A DNA stretch of 64,000 bases from Arthrobacter antioxidans (GCF_023100725.1 NZ_CP095501.1:682001-746000); one strand, 5' to 3'; shown: positions 36,039 through 44,203, numbered from the stretch's first letter. A program made the numbers and translations. The notes: generated by a model from the letters alone, not told the origin.

Positions 36039-36692
36039 ATGGGACTTGGGGACTTCGCTAATACGCCACTTGGCAGCACCGTCATCGGCGGGCTGGCAGT
36101 CGCCATCATTGGGGGACTGTGGGGCCTGCTGACGAAGCGCGGGCGGGATTGGCTCAAGGCTGCCACGCAGTGGGTTGTAGCCAGATGGGGACGCCTTCTC
36201 GCGATCGTTGAGGATGGGCGAAAACGGCAGCAGCGGACCTTTGTGCCTGAAGCTCCTCAGCATTCGGACCCGCCCGCCGAACGCGGATCGAAGCCAAAGC
36301 CCATAACGGACCCAGCACCACGCCGAGCACTCCACATCAATATGTTGAGTGAGCGGGAGATGAAATTGCTGACCGCACAACACCGGAATGCATCCCGAGT
36401 GCGATTAGAGATCGTCCGTGAACACGACTTCCCGATGTCGTCTTGGGCGCTAAAGAATTGGGGGCCGGGGGATGCATACGCCCTGTACGTGACACCGAAG
36501 ACATCAGATTTCAAGCTCGACCAAGAGTTGTGGGACGAACTGCGCGCCAAAGAGCAGGTGCCACTATTCCGAGGCTGGCCCTCCATGTTGCTGTATAGAA
36601 CCGGTGACCCACAAATCCGGGTGGAGTACACCGACAACCAAGGCAAAGAGCATGTCGAGTTCATCGACGTGCCAGCGGAGTCGTTGTACTGA
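36039..36692 (+). CDS. membrane protein sharing the NxGPGDA-type domain
   Basis: A 217-aa protein with one N-terminal membrane helix (about residues 13-31, V-I-G-G-L-A-V-A-I-I-G-G-L-W-G-L-L), a short amphipathic helix, a Pro-rich linker and a C-terminal domain containing A-L-K-N-W-G-P-G-D-A-Y-A-L-Y-V at 136-151 and I-R-V-E-Y-T-D-N-Q-G near the end. The motif, spacing and topology match the upstream neighbour (L-E-N-V-G-P-G-D-A; L-L-V-Q-W-D-D-T-N-G). No family recognised. Probably the same transcription unit. Confidence 0.78.
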   Translation: MGLGDFANTPLGSTVIGGLAVAIIGGLWGLLTKRGRDWLKAATQWVVARWGRLLAIVEDGRKRQQRTFVPEAPQHSDPPAERGSKPKPITDPAPRRALHINMLSEREMKLLTAQHRNASRVRLEIVREHDFPMSSWALKNWGPGDAYALYVTPKTSDFKLDQELWDELRAKEQVPLFRGWPSMLLYRTGDPQIRVEYTDNQGKEHVEFIDVPAESLY

Positions 36693-36802
36693 TCTCTCGC
36701 GTGCGCGCGCGGTTCAACCTTATCGCTGGTCAAGTTCCGTCCTCCTCATCTAGTCGGTCGAGTTCATCCAACCCGTCGGCAGCAGGCAAGCCGTTCAATC
36801 TG

Positions 36803-37734
36803 CTAAATTCCTTCACTAGCGCTCTGAGGTTGGGCCATCCCCTGCGCCAGTCCGGATTCGATTGTCGGCCCGACCTCCTCGCTGTCGAGACCCGCTTGCG
36901 TCGCAGCCTCGGTCAAGGCGTCGCGCACCAGCGATTCCGGGAGTTCGCTTCCGACCAGTTGGCCGCGGTTGAATGCTGCCCGGTTGAGGACGTCGTTCCG
37001 GGTTCCCTTGGCAACGCCGGTGACCTTCGTGAGTTCGCGGGCCAGAGCCACGTGTACACCTGCTGGACCGAGCGCGGCAGACTGGTTTCGTCGGGGACCT
37101 CGGTCCCTGTGCTGTGTTCCCACTTCTCGGGCTTCCCCTCGGCCTTTCGTGACCTCACGAGGGACAGGAGCGCTTCCGGTGCCTCCCGTAGCTCCGAGAC
37201 CGCAGGAGGCACCTTCCCGCCCTCCGTCTGGTACTTCTTGCCACCCACGGTCGATCCTGGGCCGACGACGAACCCGCCCTCACCCCGAACGGCCACGCCT
37301 TCCGCGATTGTCCCGGCGCTGTTGCGGACGCCGTCGCCCCGGTAGTACCTGTGTTGGCCTCCGGACGCAGTATGGACCGTCAGCCCTTCCGGAAGGGCGA
37401 GAGGGCCTGTCAGCGCGTCCCAGCCCGTCCTTGCCGTCCTTGTTGTCGAGGTCAACCACGACCAGCCCTGTCTTGCCGGTGTCGATGCCGTAACCCGCGT
37501 CGGGCCATTGCTTAAATCAACCACAAATGGTTTGGCTGTCCAGGTCGATTTGTCGCGCCGCTTCACGAGCGGCCGCTTACCGCGTACCGGCAGTACGTAG
37601 TAGCCCTTGCTCGCCGCTTCGAGTGCCGCCGTCAGCCCGCTCGGGGTGCCATATGGGTTCCGTAGACCTACCACTTCTGCACCGCCGCTCCAGGAGTCGG
37701 TGTCCCGTGAGTGTTTCCAGCCCGCGTCGTTCAT
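36803..37734 (-). pseudogene. bifunctional primase-polymerase (Prim-Pol), frameshifted
   Basis: Fragments in different frames line up with one Prim-Pol gene. The start gives G-L-T-A-A-L-E-A-A-S-K-G-Y-Y-V-L-P-V-R-G-K-R-P-L; a second frame near 37500-37440 gives Q-W-P-D-A-G-Y-G-I-D-T-G and V-V-V-D-L-D-N-K-D-G; the first frame resumes with G-W-D-A-L-T-G-P-L and H-T-A-S-G-G-Q-H-R-Y-Y; a third gives V-H-V-A-L-A-R-E-L-T-K-V and N-D-V-L-N-R-A-A-F-N-R-G-Q-L-V-G. At least three frameshifts (about 37510, 37420 and 37060) break it. Such proteins initiate replication of plasmids, phages and integrative elements. The start at 37734 overlaps the upstream gene by 4 nt. Confidence 0.82.
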
Positions 37735-37934
37735 TCGGTGTCGCTCCCCGTTCTCTGTGTTTCGCACCACGGGCAGCCGGTTTTCACGATCTGCCGGTTG
37801 CAGTGGTTGGTGTTGTGCACGCCAAGGTTTGGCTTCCCCTTGTGTAGGGCTGAGAGCCTGGCTCGCGCTTTTGGGTCGGACATCTGCCGCCGTGCGGCTT
37901 CGCTTATTCGGCGTCGCCCTTTGTCTGTGACCAT
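37731..37934 (-). CDS. small protein with NUMOD-like motif and CxxC
   Basis: A 67-aa protein with I-S-E-A-A-R-R-Q-M-S-D-P-K-A-R-A-R-L-S-A-L-H-K-G, resembling the helical DNA-binding repeats (NUMOD3-like) beside homing and phage nucleases, followed by H-C-N-R-Q-I and C-P-W-C. It is coupled on both sides: ATG 37934 overlaps the stop of the 36-aa gene, and its TGA overlaps the Prim-Pol ATG. That tight packing supports a real gene. Probably DNA-binding. Confidence 0.68.
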   Translation of the reverse strand: MVTDKGRRRISEAARRQMSDPKARARLSALHKGKPNLGVHNTNHCNRQIVKTGCPWCETQRTGSDTE

Positions 37935-38044
37935 CAGTCCGGCCGCTCGTCAGACGTGGTGCGGTCGCCGAAGAGGATCCGCAACAGGCGCTCGTAGCAG
38001 CCCTGCGGGAGTTCCTTCGATTCGAAATGTTGCTCAGTGGACAT
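37934..38044 (-). CDS. 36-aa leader gene of the primase operon
   Basis: A 36-aa product starting M-S-T-E-Q-H-F-E-S-K-E-L-P-Q-G. ATG 38044 follows AAAGGAAC, and its TGA shares one base with the next start. No homologue recognised; the support is the ribosome site and the coupling. The operon promoter should lie in 38045-38350. Confidence 0.5.
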   Translation of the reverse strand: MSTEQHFESKELPQGCYERLLRILFGDRTTSDERPD

Positions 38045-38122
38045 GGTCGTTCCTTTGGTGAAGAAACGAGCTGAGGAGAGTGCGCTCGTACAGGCCGGAC
38101 GTTCTCCGGCACCTCTTCTCAC

Positions 38123-38680
38123 TGGCGTTATGCCAGTACTCCTCTGGTTCCATCTACTGATGTATCAGCGACTGCCATGCTAGAAATTGATTACGGGCAT
38201 TCTCACGTCCCAACCTCGCTGTAAGCGCACGATCTATTCCGCGAAACATCCCACCACACTCTGTCTGCGAGTGACGCGTGACCCACCCCGGACACAGTTC
38301 CCCCACCGAACCAGTTGACGCGGGCTGAGGTCAAAGGTCCGGTGGCGGAAGAGTTATTCAAATAAGGAGAGCACCCAACACCGGCTGGTTACGCCGGGGC
38401 CAGTACAGCACCGAGCGGAAGGGGTCCACAAGCCCGGGATGACGGGGCAGAAAGGGTCATGGCCTCGCCCACTCAGGTCCGCGTACCGGTCAACGGCCAT
38501 GATGCTCGGGCCAAGCTCGATCATTGGGGAGTACGCAGTCGCGGCGCTTTGGTAGCTGTCACGGCCGAAGCGGGACACGCCGTTCAGGCCCCCCTGCAAC
38601 ACGCCCTCTCTGCTCACCAGCTCGTCGATGGCAGCCGCCCAGGCGTTGTCGAGTCCTTAGGTTTCGGGCACGGCCCATCG
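38123..38680. other. 558-bp gap in the element, probably replication/control region
   Basis: No confident gene. It holds the upstream region of the leftward primase operon, where origin or operator sequences are commonly found in such elements. A minus frame (38354-38617) runs through the middle and reads sensibly for about 50 residues (L-N-G-V-S-R-F-G-R-D-S-Y-Q-S-A) before becoming Cys/Arg-rich, so it may be a decayed gene. No clear iterons are visible. Confidence 0.4.
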
Positions 38681-39454
38681 TTAGTCGAACTCCTCCGGGA
38701 CGGGCGGCAACTGGTAATCAGGGTGTCCTGGTGTATTTCGTGCTCCTTGAAATTCGACAATCAAATTGTTGAACTCGTCAATCTCGTGTCCGTGAAGTTC
38801 CGTGAAGCGCTCATACAACCATCTGTAGATACCCTCCAAATCAGCCGAATAAGCAGTTATCTCGTCCCGGAAGTTAATCTTCTCTGGCCGTTGCTTCAAG
38901 TACTTCTTCGCGTTCGCTGGCCAGTCCTTATATTCCAACGCTGCGTCTCGTTCAAGTGCCACAACGAACGTCACTGGAGCATCGTTAGCGAAGGAGATGG
39001 TCAGCGCGAACGGAGGAATTTGGTAGTGGACTAGGTAGTCACGGAGCTTTTGAAGGAAGGGGGCGCGGCCAGTTTCTACAACTTCTCGGATTCGGCGGGC
39101 ATACTCGACCGCAACCGGCTCGTTCTCGTAGTGACGCATCAGGTTTCTCGTATGATCCACGAGCATCTTCAAGGCCGACAGGTAGTTGTGCGACCGCCGA
39201 ATCAATTCATCGAAGTAGACTTCCGCCGAACCGGCTCGGCCCACATTCCTCATCACTTCAATGGCTGCTTCTTCGTCATTTTGCACAGCATCGATGAGTT
39301 GGAGTATCTCCGACTCATTCGCCTGTAAGACCTTATGAATGCGCTGCAAGGAATCCCACCGACTGGTCGCCGTTCTGCCGGGGTGATTCTGGATGCGCTG
39401 GTAACGGTCCGCCTGCTGGGCGGGATCGAAGTGGTCCATGTAGTCAGCTTGCAC
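38681..39454 (-). CDS. hypothetical helical protein of the element
   Basis: A 257-aa soluble protein, mostly helical (L-Q-R-I-H-K-V-L-Q-A-N-E-S-E-I-L-Q-L-I-D-A-V), ending Y-Q-L-P-P-V-P-E-E-F-D. The start is GTG 39454 or ATG 39439; neither has a strong ribosome site. Codon use is clearly less GC-rich than in the flanking chromosome. No known family recognised. It abuts the internal repeat R1, so it may be cargo of the first part of a composite element. Confidence 0.72.
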   Translation of the reverse strand: MQADYMDHFDPAQQADRYQRIQNHPGRTATSRWDSLQRIHKVLQANESEILQLIDAVQNDEEAAIEVMRNVGRAGSAEVYFDELIRRSHNYLSALKMLVDHTRNLMRHYENEPVAVEYARRIREVVETGRAPFLQKLRDYLVHYQIPPFALTISFANDAPVTFVVALERDAALEYKDWPANAKKYLKQRPEKINFRDEITAYSADLEGIYRWLYERFTELHGHEIDEFNNLIVEFQGARNTPGHPDYQLPPVPEEFD

Positions 39455-39489
39455 CGGAGGGGTGCCCGGTACTAGGCGCCACGCCTTGG

Positions 39490-39608
39490 TTAGCCTGCTG
39501 CACGCGCTTCTTAAGGGTGGCGGTCACGCCCTAGGTGTTCCCGGATATGTGCGAAAGGGCTACTGAGTTACCTACGCTACCTTTGCGGTAGATCTACAAG
39601 ATGGGATC
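39490..39608. repeat. direct repeat R1, internal copy of the element's right end
   Basis: About 75% identical over ~120 bp to 43405-43524 at the right end. Shared blocks are TTAGCCTGCT, GCGGTCAC, GCTACTGAG and CCTACGCTACCTT. The minus strand reads R-S-T-A-K-V-A-stop, the counterpart of R-F-T-A-K-V-A-stop, which is the tail the recombinase would have in the circular element. So it looks like a relic of another related attachment/recombinase end. Confidence 0.78.
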
Positions 39609-39944
39609 ACCGCGGCACGGAGGCGAGGGTGGCAATCGCGTAGGCAAAAAGCGTGTCGAGATAGCGGAAATATCGAGTAGTCGAGGTGGGTGGCCACTCG
39701 AGCGTGAGCGGTGCGTCCTGGTTCAGGATCGGGGCGTGTCATTTATACCGACGAGCGGGATTGCCTGACCACCGGTCTACCCGCTGAGCTTCGAGGTATG
39801 CCCCGGGACAGTCTTAGATCAGGAAGTGGTTCGCGACCGTTGAATGTGACATCCCAACTCATAATGATCAGGTTGTATACCTCCATGAGGTATTGATCTC
39901 TACCAAAACAGGCAAACCGCTACAACGTAGTTGCTACCTCACGG
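39609..39944. other. 336-bp gap after repeat R1
   Basis: Relatively A/T-rich in its right half and without a credible gene. The minus strand at about 39720-39800 contains AGCTCAGCGGGTAGA, like a tRNA D-arm, with GGGGC and GCCCC that could pair as an acceptor stem, but no T-arm or anticodon stem forms. At most a decayed tRNA-like sequence. Confidence 0.45.
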
Positions 39945-41360
39945 TCACCAGTAAATCGCTACCACCTCGGCTTCGAGGAAAGCGGCAGGCTCGTGTTCTT
40001 CCTCAGTTTTCGGTTGTTCGGTGGCAGCGGACTCCTTGTGGAACGTGAGTCGAGCAACTTCCTGGTGCCTCGAACGCAGCGTGCGCACTAGATGCCGGTC
40101 GATTTCGAGCGGTTCGGTGAGCGGTGGGCAGGATTCGACTGCCTTGACCACCTGTTCGAACGCATTTCGTACGATTCCCATATCGTCGAGCTTCTCGGCC
40201 GTGTCTACAGAGCGTGCAGCTTCTCTAGCGACCTCTAACAATGACTCTCTTGAGATGTTTCGGGACGTCAGCTGCGCGAGATCGTGTCCGAACGGTATGA
40301 GCCCGTTGTCGCAAAGCACCTCGGAAACTACTGGGACCTTGTCACGGTCCGTGACACCATGGGCGCTGTCAAATAGGTAGGGAAGCCTGCGAAGTTGGTC
40401 GCCGAGGTCAGGGAGGAATTGGTCGAACACATCGGCGAGCTTCACCGGTGACCACGATGTCTGGATCCCAGGCCTGGAGAGCCGAGCGTAGACCGAGTAA
40501 GTCGAGCCGGCGAAGAGAACGCGGCGGACGTCTTTCCAGTAGAGGGGTAACTCCGTCACTCCGACAAGCTGGACCTCGGTCGTGGCGCGATCCAGCGCGC
40601 TGTCGGGCGTGATCATCGAGACGTCGACAAGCCAGGAAATGTTATCGACGATGACGAGGCGGTGGCTGGTCACCCGGGATTGAAGAGGTACCAGATCAAC
40701 GAGAAGACCAGAGAGTAATCCGACCATTTGCTGCACCTCTGCCATGGCGCTCTCTTCGATCCCGAATATTTCGGCGCGTCCCTGGATGAGATCGATTGTT
40801 GAAGACACTGCTGTCATGAACTGGTAGCTCCGCTCGGGGCTGAGCTCGACCTGCACCTCGAGGACATCCCCACGGAGGAGATTTTGGATGCGCGATGCGC
40901 GGTGTTGTTTCTCGAGTTTAGGGAGGTGATGCGACAGTGCATTTATAGTGGAAACCGCAGCCGGCTTGGGGTTGCCCAGTTGGTCTTCGACCGAGAGTTT
41001 TAGGTCCATATCGCCAATTCGTAGGCTACGGAAGGTTCCTTGAGCCACGGCACGGCGCACAACTTCCTGTGATGTCGTCCGAGCCGATGTTGATCGTGTC
41101 GACACGCCTGCCCCGGGCGCGGCGGGCGTCGAAGGGATCGTTAGGGAGGAGCCAGCCTCGGACGAGGAGGTAAGAGTGAGGGTGTCTTTAAATGACTCGG
41201 GAACCGAACCGTGTCGAGCGGCCACCAGGCTAGTGACGCTGGTTTCGTCGAGGTAAACAAACTCGCGTCGTTTGTGTTTCCATTCCTGTGCTTGGCGCCG
41301 CCGCCGCCAGGCACGCCTAGCTGCAATGAAGGGCGTCCTGACGATGGTGGGAACTCTCAT
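39945..41360 (-). CDS. DUF6414-like protein paired with an AAA+ ATPase
   Basis: A 471-aa protein. A basic N-terminus (R-R-A-W-R-R-R-R) precedes F-V-Y-L-D-E-T-S-V-T-S-L-V-A-A-R-H-G-S at residues 34-52, which I recognise as the signature of DUF6414 proteins. A Ser/Thr-rich linker (60-98) leads to a helix-rich region with L-R-G-D-V-L-E-V-Q-V-E-L near 165 and an acidic tail. No nuclease or protease motif is evident. Its ATG overlaps the stop of the ATPase gene by 4 nt, so the two are coupled and likely form one complex. The family name is from memory and unverified. Confidence 0.68.
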   Translation of the reverse strand: MRVPTIVRTPFIAARRAWRRRRQAQEWKHKRREFVYLDETSVTSLVAARHGSVPESFKDTLTLTSSSEAGSSLTIPSTPAAPGAGVSTRSTSARTTSQEVVRRAVAQGTFRSLRIGDMDLKLSVEDQLGNPKPAAVSTINALSHHLPKLEKQHRASRIQNLLRGDVLEVQVELSPERSYQFMTAVSSTIDLIQGRAEIFGIEESAMAEVQQMVGLLSGLLVDLVPLQSRVTSHRLVIVDNISWLVDVSMITPDSALDRATTEVQLVGVTELPLYWKDVRRVLFAGSTYSVYARLSRPGIQTSWSPVKLADVFDQFLPDLGDQLRRLPYLFDSAHGVTDRDKVPVVSEVLCDNGLIPFGHDLAQLTSRNISRESLLEVAREAARSVDTAEKLDDMGIVRNAFEQVVKAVESCPPLTEPLEIDRHLVRTLRSRHQEVARLTFHKESAATEQPKTEEEHEPAAFLEAEVVAIYW

Positions 41361-42607
41361 GCCTGTCTCTCCTGACGGCGGGAGACGTCGCGGTTGCGAG
41401 CAGCGCGGACTAGCCCGGCAGTAATGTCTTCCGTGCAGAGCTCATCTCGTTTGTCGACCACTGCCAAGATACCGGCCTCGGTCCAAATCATGGCTAGCTC
41501 TGCGGCGCTCCACCCCTCGGTGGCTTTAACTAGGACGTCCCAGTCGGCGTGCTCGGAACCGCGCACCTTACGAGCTGATGCCCGCAGAATCTTCAACCGG
41601 TCTTCGGGGCTCGGGGAACCATCAAATTCGAGTTTGAAGGTGAGTCGCCCTGGTCGGAGCAACGCGGTGTCCAGCGCACCGGGCAGGTTGGTCGAGGCAA
41701 TTACCAAGACACCCTGGCTGGCCTTGAATCCATCGAGGGCTGTCAGGAATTGCCCAACTAGGCGCCCCGAATGCTCCGAGGCGTCATCTCCCCGACTGGT
41801 CACGATGCTGTCGATCTCATCGAAGAAGATGATGGCGGGCGCGTGCTCCTCGGCGTGCTGGAAGAGCGCACGCAGCCGCTGCTCGCTTTCACCCACCCAT
41901 TTATTGACGATCTCAGGCCCGTCAATTAGGTAGAAGCGGGTGCCGAGCTCCTTACTCAGAACGCGGGCGAGGTGGGTCTTGCCTGTGCCTGATGGCCCAC
42001 TGAAAAGGATTCCCTTGACAGGGTTCACGCCAATCTCTCTAAGCCGCTGCCCAGGATCAAGCGCGACGCGCGCGAGCTCGAGCGCTCTTTCGACCAGCAC
42101 CGACGAACCACCAAAATCGTCTAAGGTCACATCGCCTGGGGTGTGGATGAAACTCGCGGGGTCGAGATCGTCCTCTGCGCGGCCGAATCGGTCGATGGGT
42201 TTGCTGCTCAGCACGAGTCCTGGTCGCCCGTCCGAATCGACGGCAATCGTCTGGCCCTTGACGAAAGGCTCCGGCTCTCGCTGGGCGAACGTCTGGTGCC
42301 TGCCGTTCAGTTCGAGTACGGCCGTCGATCCATCCTCGCTAATCAAACTTACGGTCGCAACATCTCCACCGCGGATTAGCCAGTCTTCTTCGGACAACAC
42401 CCTGACCGGATCGTCATCATTGACCTGGTCCGGAATGTAGAGGATCTGGCCCGCCTCCACAGTGTCGACTAGCGGCCCGCCAAGCCAACCCGAAGCGCCA
42501 TCGCGACGGTCAAACCAGACTCGGCCTGCCTCCTCGTCAATACGCCGCACACGCAGAATCGAGCCATAACTAAGATCTAATCCATTGCCCGTGACGCTCA
42601 CGCCCAA
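41357..42607 (-). CDS. Cdc48/FtsH-like AAA+ ATPase
   Basis: A 416-aa protein: a beta-rich N-terminal domain (about 1-150), then one AAA module with Walker A G-P-S-G-T-G-K-T at 204-211, pore-loop K-W-V-G-E-S at 236-241, Walker B I-I-F-F-D-E-I-D at 259-266, sensor-1 Asn307 in S-T-N and the arginine finger in L-R-P-G-R (Arg321). The pore loop indicates a threading unfoldase/remodelling enzyme of the classical AAA clade. No protease domain is fused. The start is TTG 42607 or GTG 42601. It is the first gene of a two-gene operon with the DUF6414-like protein. Confidence 0.88.
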   Translation of the reverse strand: MGVSVTGNGLDLSYGSILRVRRIDEEAGRVWFDRRDGASGWLGGPLVDTVEAGQILYIPDQVNDDDPVRVLSEEDWLIRGGDVATVSLISEDGSTAVLELNGRHQTFAQREPEPFVKGQTIAVDSDGRPGLVLSSKPIDRFGRAEDDLDPASFIHTPGDVTLDDFGGSSVLVERALELARVALDPGQRLREIGVNPVKGILFSGPSGTGKTHLARVLSKELGTRFYLIDGPEIVNKWVGESEQRLRALFQHAEEHAPAIIFFDEIDSIVTSRGDDASEHSGRLVGQFLTALDGFKASQGVLVIASTNLPGALDTALLRPGRLTFKLEFDGSPSPEDRLKILRASARKVRGSEHADWDVLVKATEGWSAAELAMIWTEAGILAVVDKRDELCTEDITAGLVRAARNRDVSRRQERQA

Positions 42608-42843
42608 AGTCTATCTACGAATTCTGACAGCTCCGTCCAGCCGACGCGTGCTCATGGGCCATCCTGTTCCTTCTAAACCGCGAATAGGTCGTTAATGGCC
42701 ATCCCGAGCGCCAGGGCCACCGACAGTTTGGGCTCAGCCCGATACTGCCGGCTCGCTTTCTGCCTTGCTTCGGTTCCGTTGGCCGTGTGGACTGCGGTCG
42801 CCGACAGACCGGTGAATAGTGGAGGTGGGAACCCAATCTGGTT

Positions 42844-43083
42844 CTAGGCCGGAACTGGAGTGATCCGAAGCGATCCGTTCCGAGTGTCTCCGCTGAGTGC
42901 TCTCCCTCCATTCCGGGAGTCGAGGATCTGCTTGATGGTTGAGGCATACCACCTGCCTCCTGCCGCGGTGGCCACGCCGTTCTGGTTGAGGGTGTCCGCG
43001 ATCTTGGCCATGCTCAGTGCGTCAACTCGGGCCTCCTTGATGCGGTTGACAGTTGACTGCGGCAGCGCGCTACGGCGTCCCAT
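42844..43083 (-). pseudogene. C-terminal HTH remnant of a small serine recombinase
   Basis: The frame reads M-G-R-R-S-A-L-P-Q-S-T-V-N-R-I, then S-M-A-K-I-A-D-T-L-N-Q-N-G-V-A-T-A-A-G-G-R-W-Y-A-S-T-I-K-Q-I-L. This is the L-G-R-P-x-x-L-P plus C-terminal helix-turn-helix region of actinobacterial resolvase/invertase-type recombinases. The catalytic resolvase domain is absent: just upstream the frame has a stop (43137-43139). It could survive as a 79-aa DNA-binding protein but is most simply a remnant, supporting a second mobile unit at the right end. Confidence 0.62.
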
Positions 43084-43404
43084 GTGCTTCCCCGGTCTGA
43101 GCCGTAATCTTGACCATGCTCTCGTGAGTCAAGCGCCGCAGGAGATTCGAGCCGGGTGGTCCTTGACCCGAGCGACCGTCCTGTTTCTGATCGACTCCTC
43201 TGGGCAGGTGATCAGCCAGCCCGACGGCGTGTGAAAGGCCGTCCTGACGACCGTTGTCTGGCCGTCTGGGCGGTCTTCCTCGTTGGCTACGCCCTCGGCC
43301 TGTACCCGGCGGAAAATCTTCGGCGCTGGTTCCTTCGCAACGCCAATTAGATTTCAATCGTTGCGTTGCCAATGCTCCGCCCAACGGCGGCTATTGCGGC
43401 TAGT

Positions 43405-43524
43405 TAGCCTGCTACGAGCCCTTCACAAGCTTAGCGGTCACGGCCTGGGTGGTTCCCGCATACGTCCGAAGGCGCTACTGAGCGGCCTACGCTACCTTCG
43501 CGGTGAATCTAAAAGCTGGGAACA
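43405..43524. repeat. direct repeat R2 at the right end of the element
   Basis: The right-end counterpart of R1 (39490-39608), same orientation, about 75% identity. The minus strand encodes F-P-A-F-R-F-T-A-K-V-A-stop, which would be the natural C-terminus of the recombinase if the element closed into a circle. The DUF6414-like/AAA+ operon and the recombinase remnant lie between R1 and R2. The gap 43084-43404 shows no gene. Confidence 0.78.
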
Positions 43525-43538
43525 CCAGGACACGGGAA

Positions 43539-43542
43539 CCAG
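43539..43542. other. right attachment junction
   Basis: The plus strand reads element CACGGGAA, then CCAG, then chromosome CCGCGCGAC. Joining the outer flanks of the two junctions gives, on the coding strand, GCGCGGCTGGAGGCGGCG, an uninterrupted in-frame part of the methyltransferase gene and the inferred original attB. Confidence 0.75.
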
Positions 43543-44166
43543 CCGCGCGACGGTGTCCCGTGCCGGATCGCAGCCCTCGAACAGCCATCCCCACGGCTTG
43601 CGGAGCGCCTGCTGCATCCACTGCCGCGGACTCCGTGCCGGCGCCACCACGTGCTCCACGAACCGGAACCGGCCCCCGGGGCGCAGGACCCGCCGGACCT
43701 CGTTCAGCGTCTGCTCCAGGTCCGGCACCGTACACAGCACCAAGGTGCACACCACGTCGTCGACGGACCCGTCGGGCAGCGGCAGTGCCTCCGCGACACC
43801 AGAGACCAGGGTCATGCGCACGCCCCGCTCTGACGCGCGCTGCCGCAGGCCTGCGTGCATCCGCTCATTGGGCTCCACCGCGATCAGGTGGGTCCCGGTC
43901 GGGAGGCGGTCCAGGTTCGCCCCAGCACCCGCCCCCAGTTCCACGACCGTGCCGGGTGCCAGGCCGGCGAACGCGCCGTTCTTGTGCCGGGTGAGGGTGT
44001 AGTTGAAATACGGATCGAGGGCACGGAAGACCCATGCGTTGAACGCGCTGCGCGGCCCATGATCGAAGGTCTGCGGGCGCATTCCGGTGACAAGCCCGTC
44101 GGGGCACACCTCCGGTGCCGGCCGCCCGGCCACGTTGGTGTCCGGCGTGTCGGACTGATCGGACAT
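43540..44166 (-). pseudogene. 5' fragment of class I SAM-methyltransferase, interrupted by the element
   Basis: The ATG at 44166 starts a UbiE-like methyltransferase with V-V-E-L-G-A-G-A-G-A-N (motif I), L-I-A-V-E-P-N-E-R-M (motif II), L-P-L-P-D-G-S-V-D-D-V-V-C-T-L-V-L-C-T (motif IV) and L-R-P-G-G-R-F-R-F-V-E-H-V. The native sequence ends at D-T-V-A-R-L (codon 209, 43542-43540). The frame then runs into element DNA and stops at 43492, losing the C-terminal strand now at 32545-32649. The SAM domain is complete, so residual activity is possible, but the gene is split. A GGAAGGAAC ribosome site precedes the ATG. Confidence 0.88.
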
Positions 44167-44203
44167 GGTGTTCCTTCCGTAGCTGGATCCCCGGAGGACC
44201 GGC

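Larger units (their letters stand above)
32646..43542. mobile_element. ~10.9-kb integrated element with large serine recombinase
   Basis: The boundaries are set by the two halves of a methyltransferase gene that rejoin exactly in frame when 10,893 bp are removed between the CCAG at 32646-32649 and the CCAG at 43539-43542. Contents from left: frameshifted serine recombinase at the left end, a Cys-rich small ORF, a small helical ORF, two related membrane proteins, a frameshifted primase-polymerase with two small upstream genes, a hypothetical gene, a DUF6414-like/AAA+ ATPase operon, and a recombinase remnant. There are no structural phage genes and no conjugation genes, so it is a small integrative element or satellite, possibly composite. 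Confidence 0.88.

Noticed and set aside
39720..39800. tRNA-like sequence on the minus strand (AGCTCAGCGGGTAGA with possible GGGGC/GCCCC acceptor pairing)
   Set aside because: No T-arm with a GTTCRANYC-like loop and no anticodon stem can be drawn, so it is not called as a tRNA gene; at most a relic.
43084..43384. Full-length second recombinase upstream of the C-terminal remnant
   Set aside because: The frame is broken by a stop at 43137-43139 and no resolvase catalytic motif is found in any frame nearby.
32545..43542. Complete prophage
   Set aside because: No capsid, portal, terminase, tail or lysis genes are recognisable; only a recombinase, replication-type genes and cargo.
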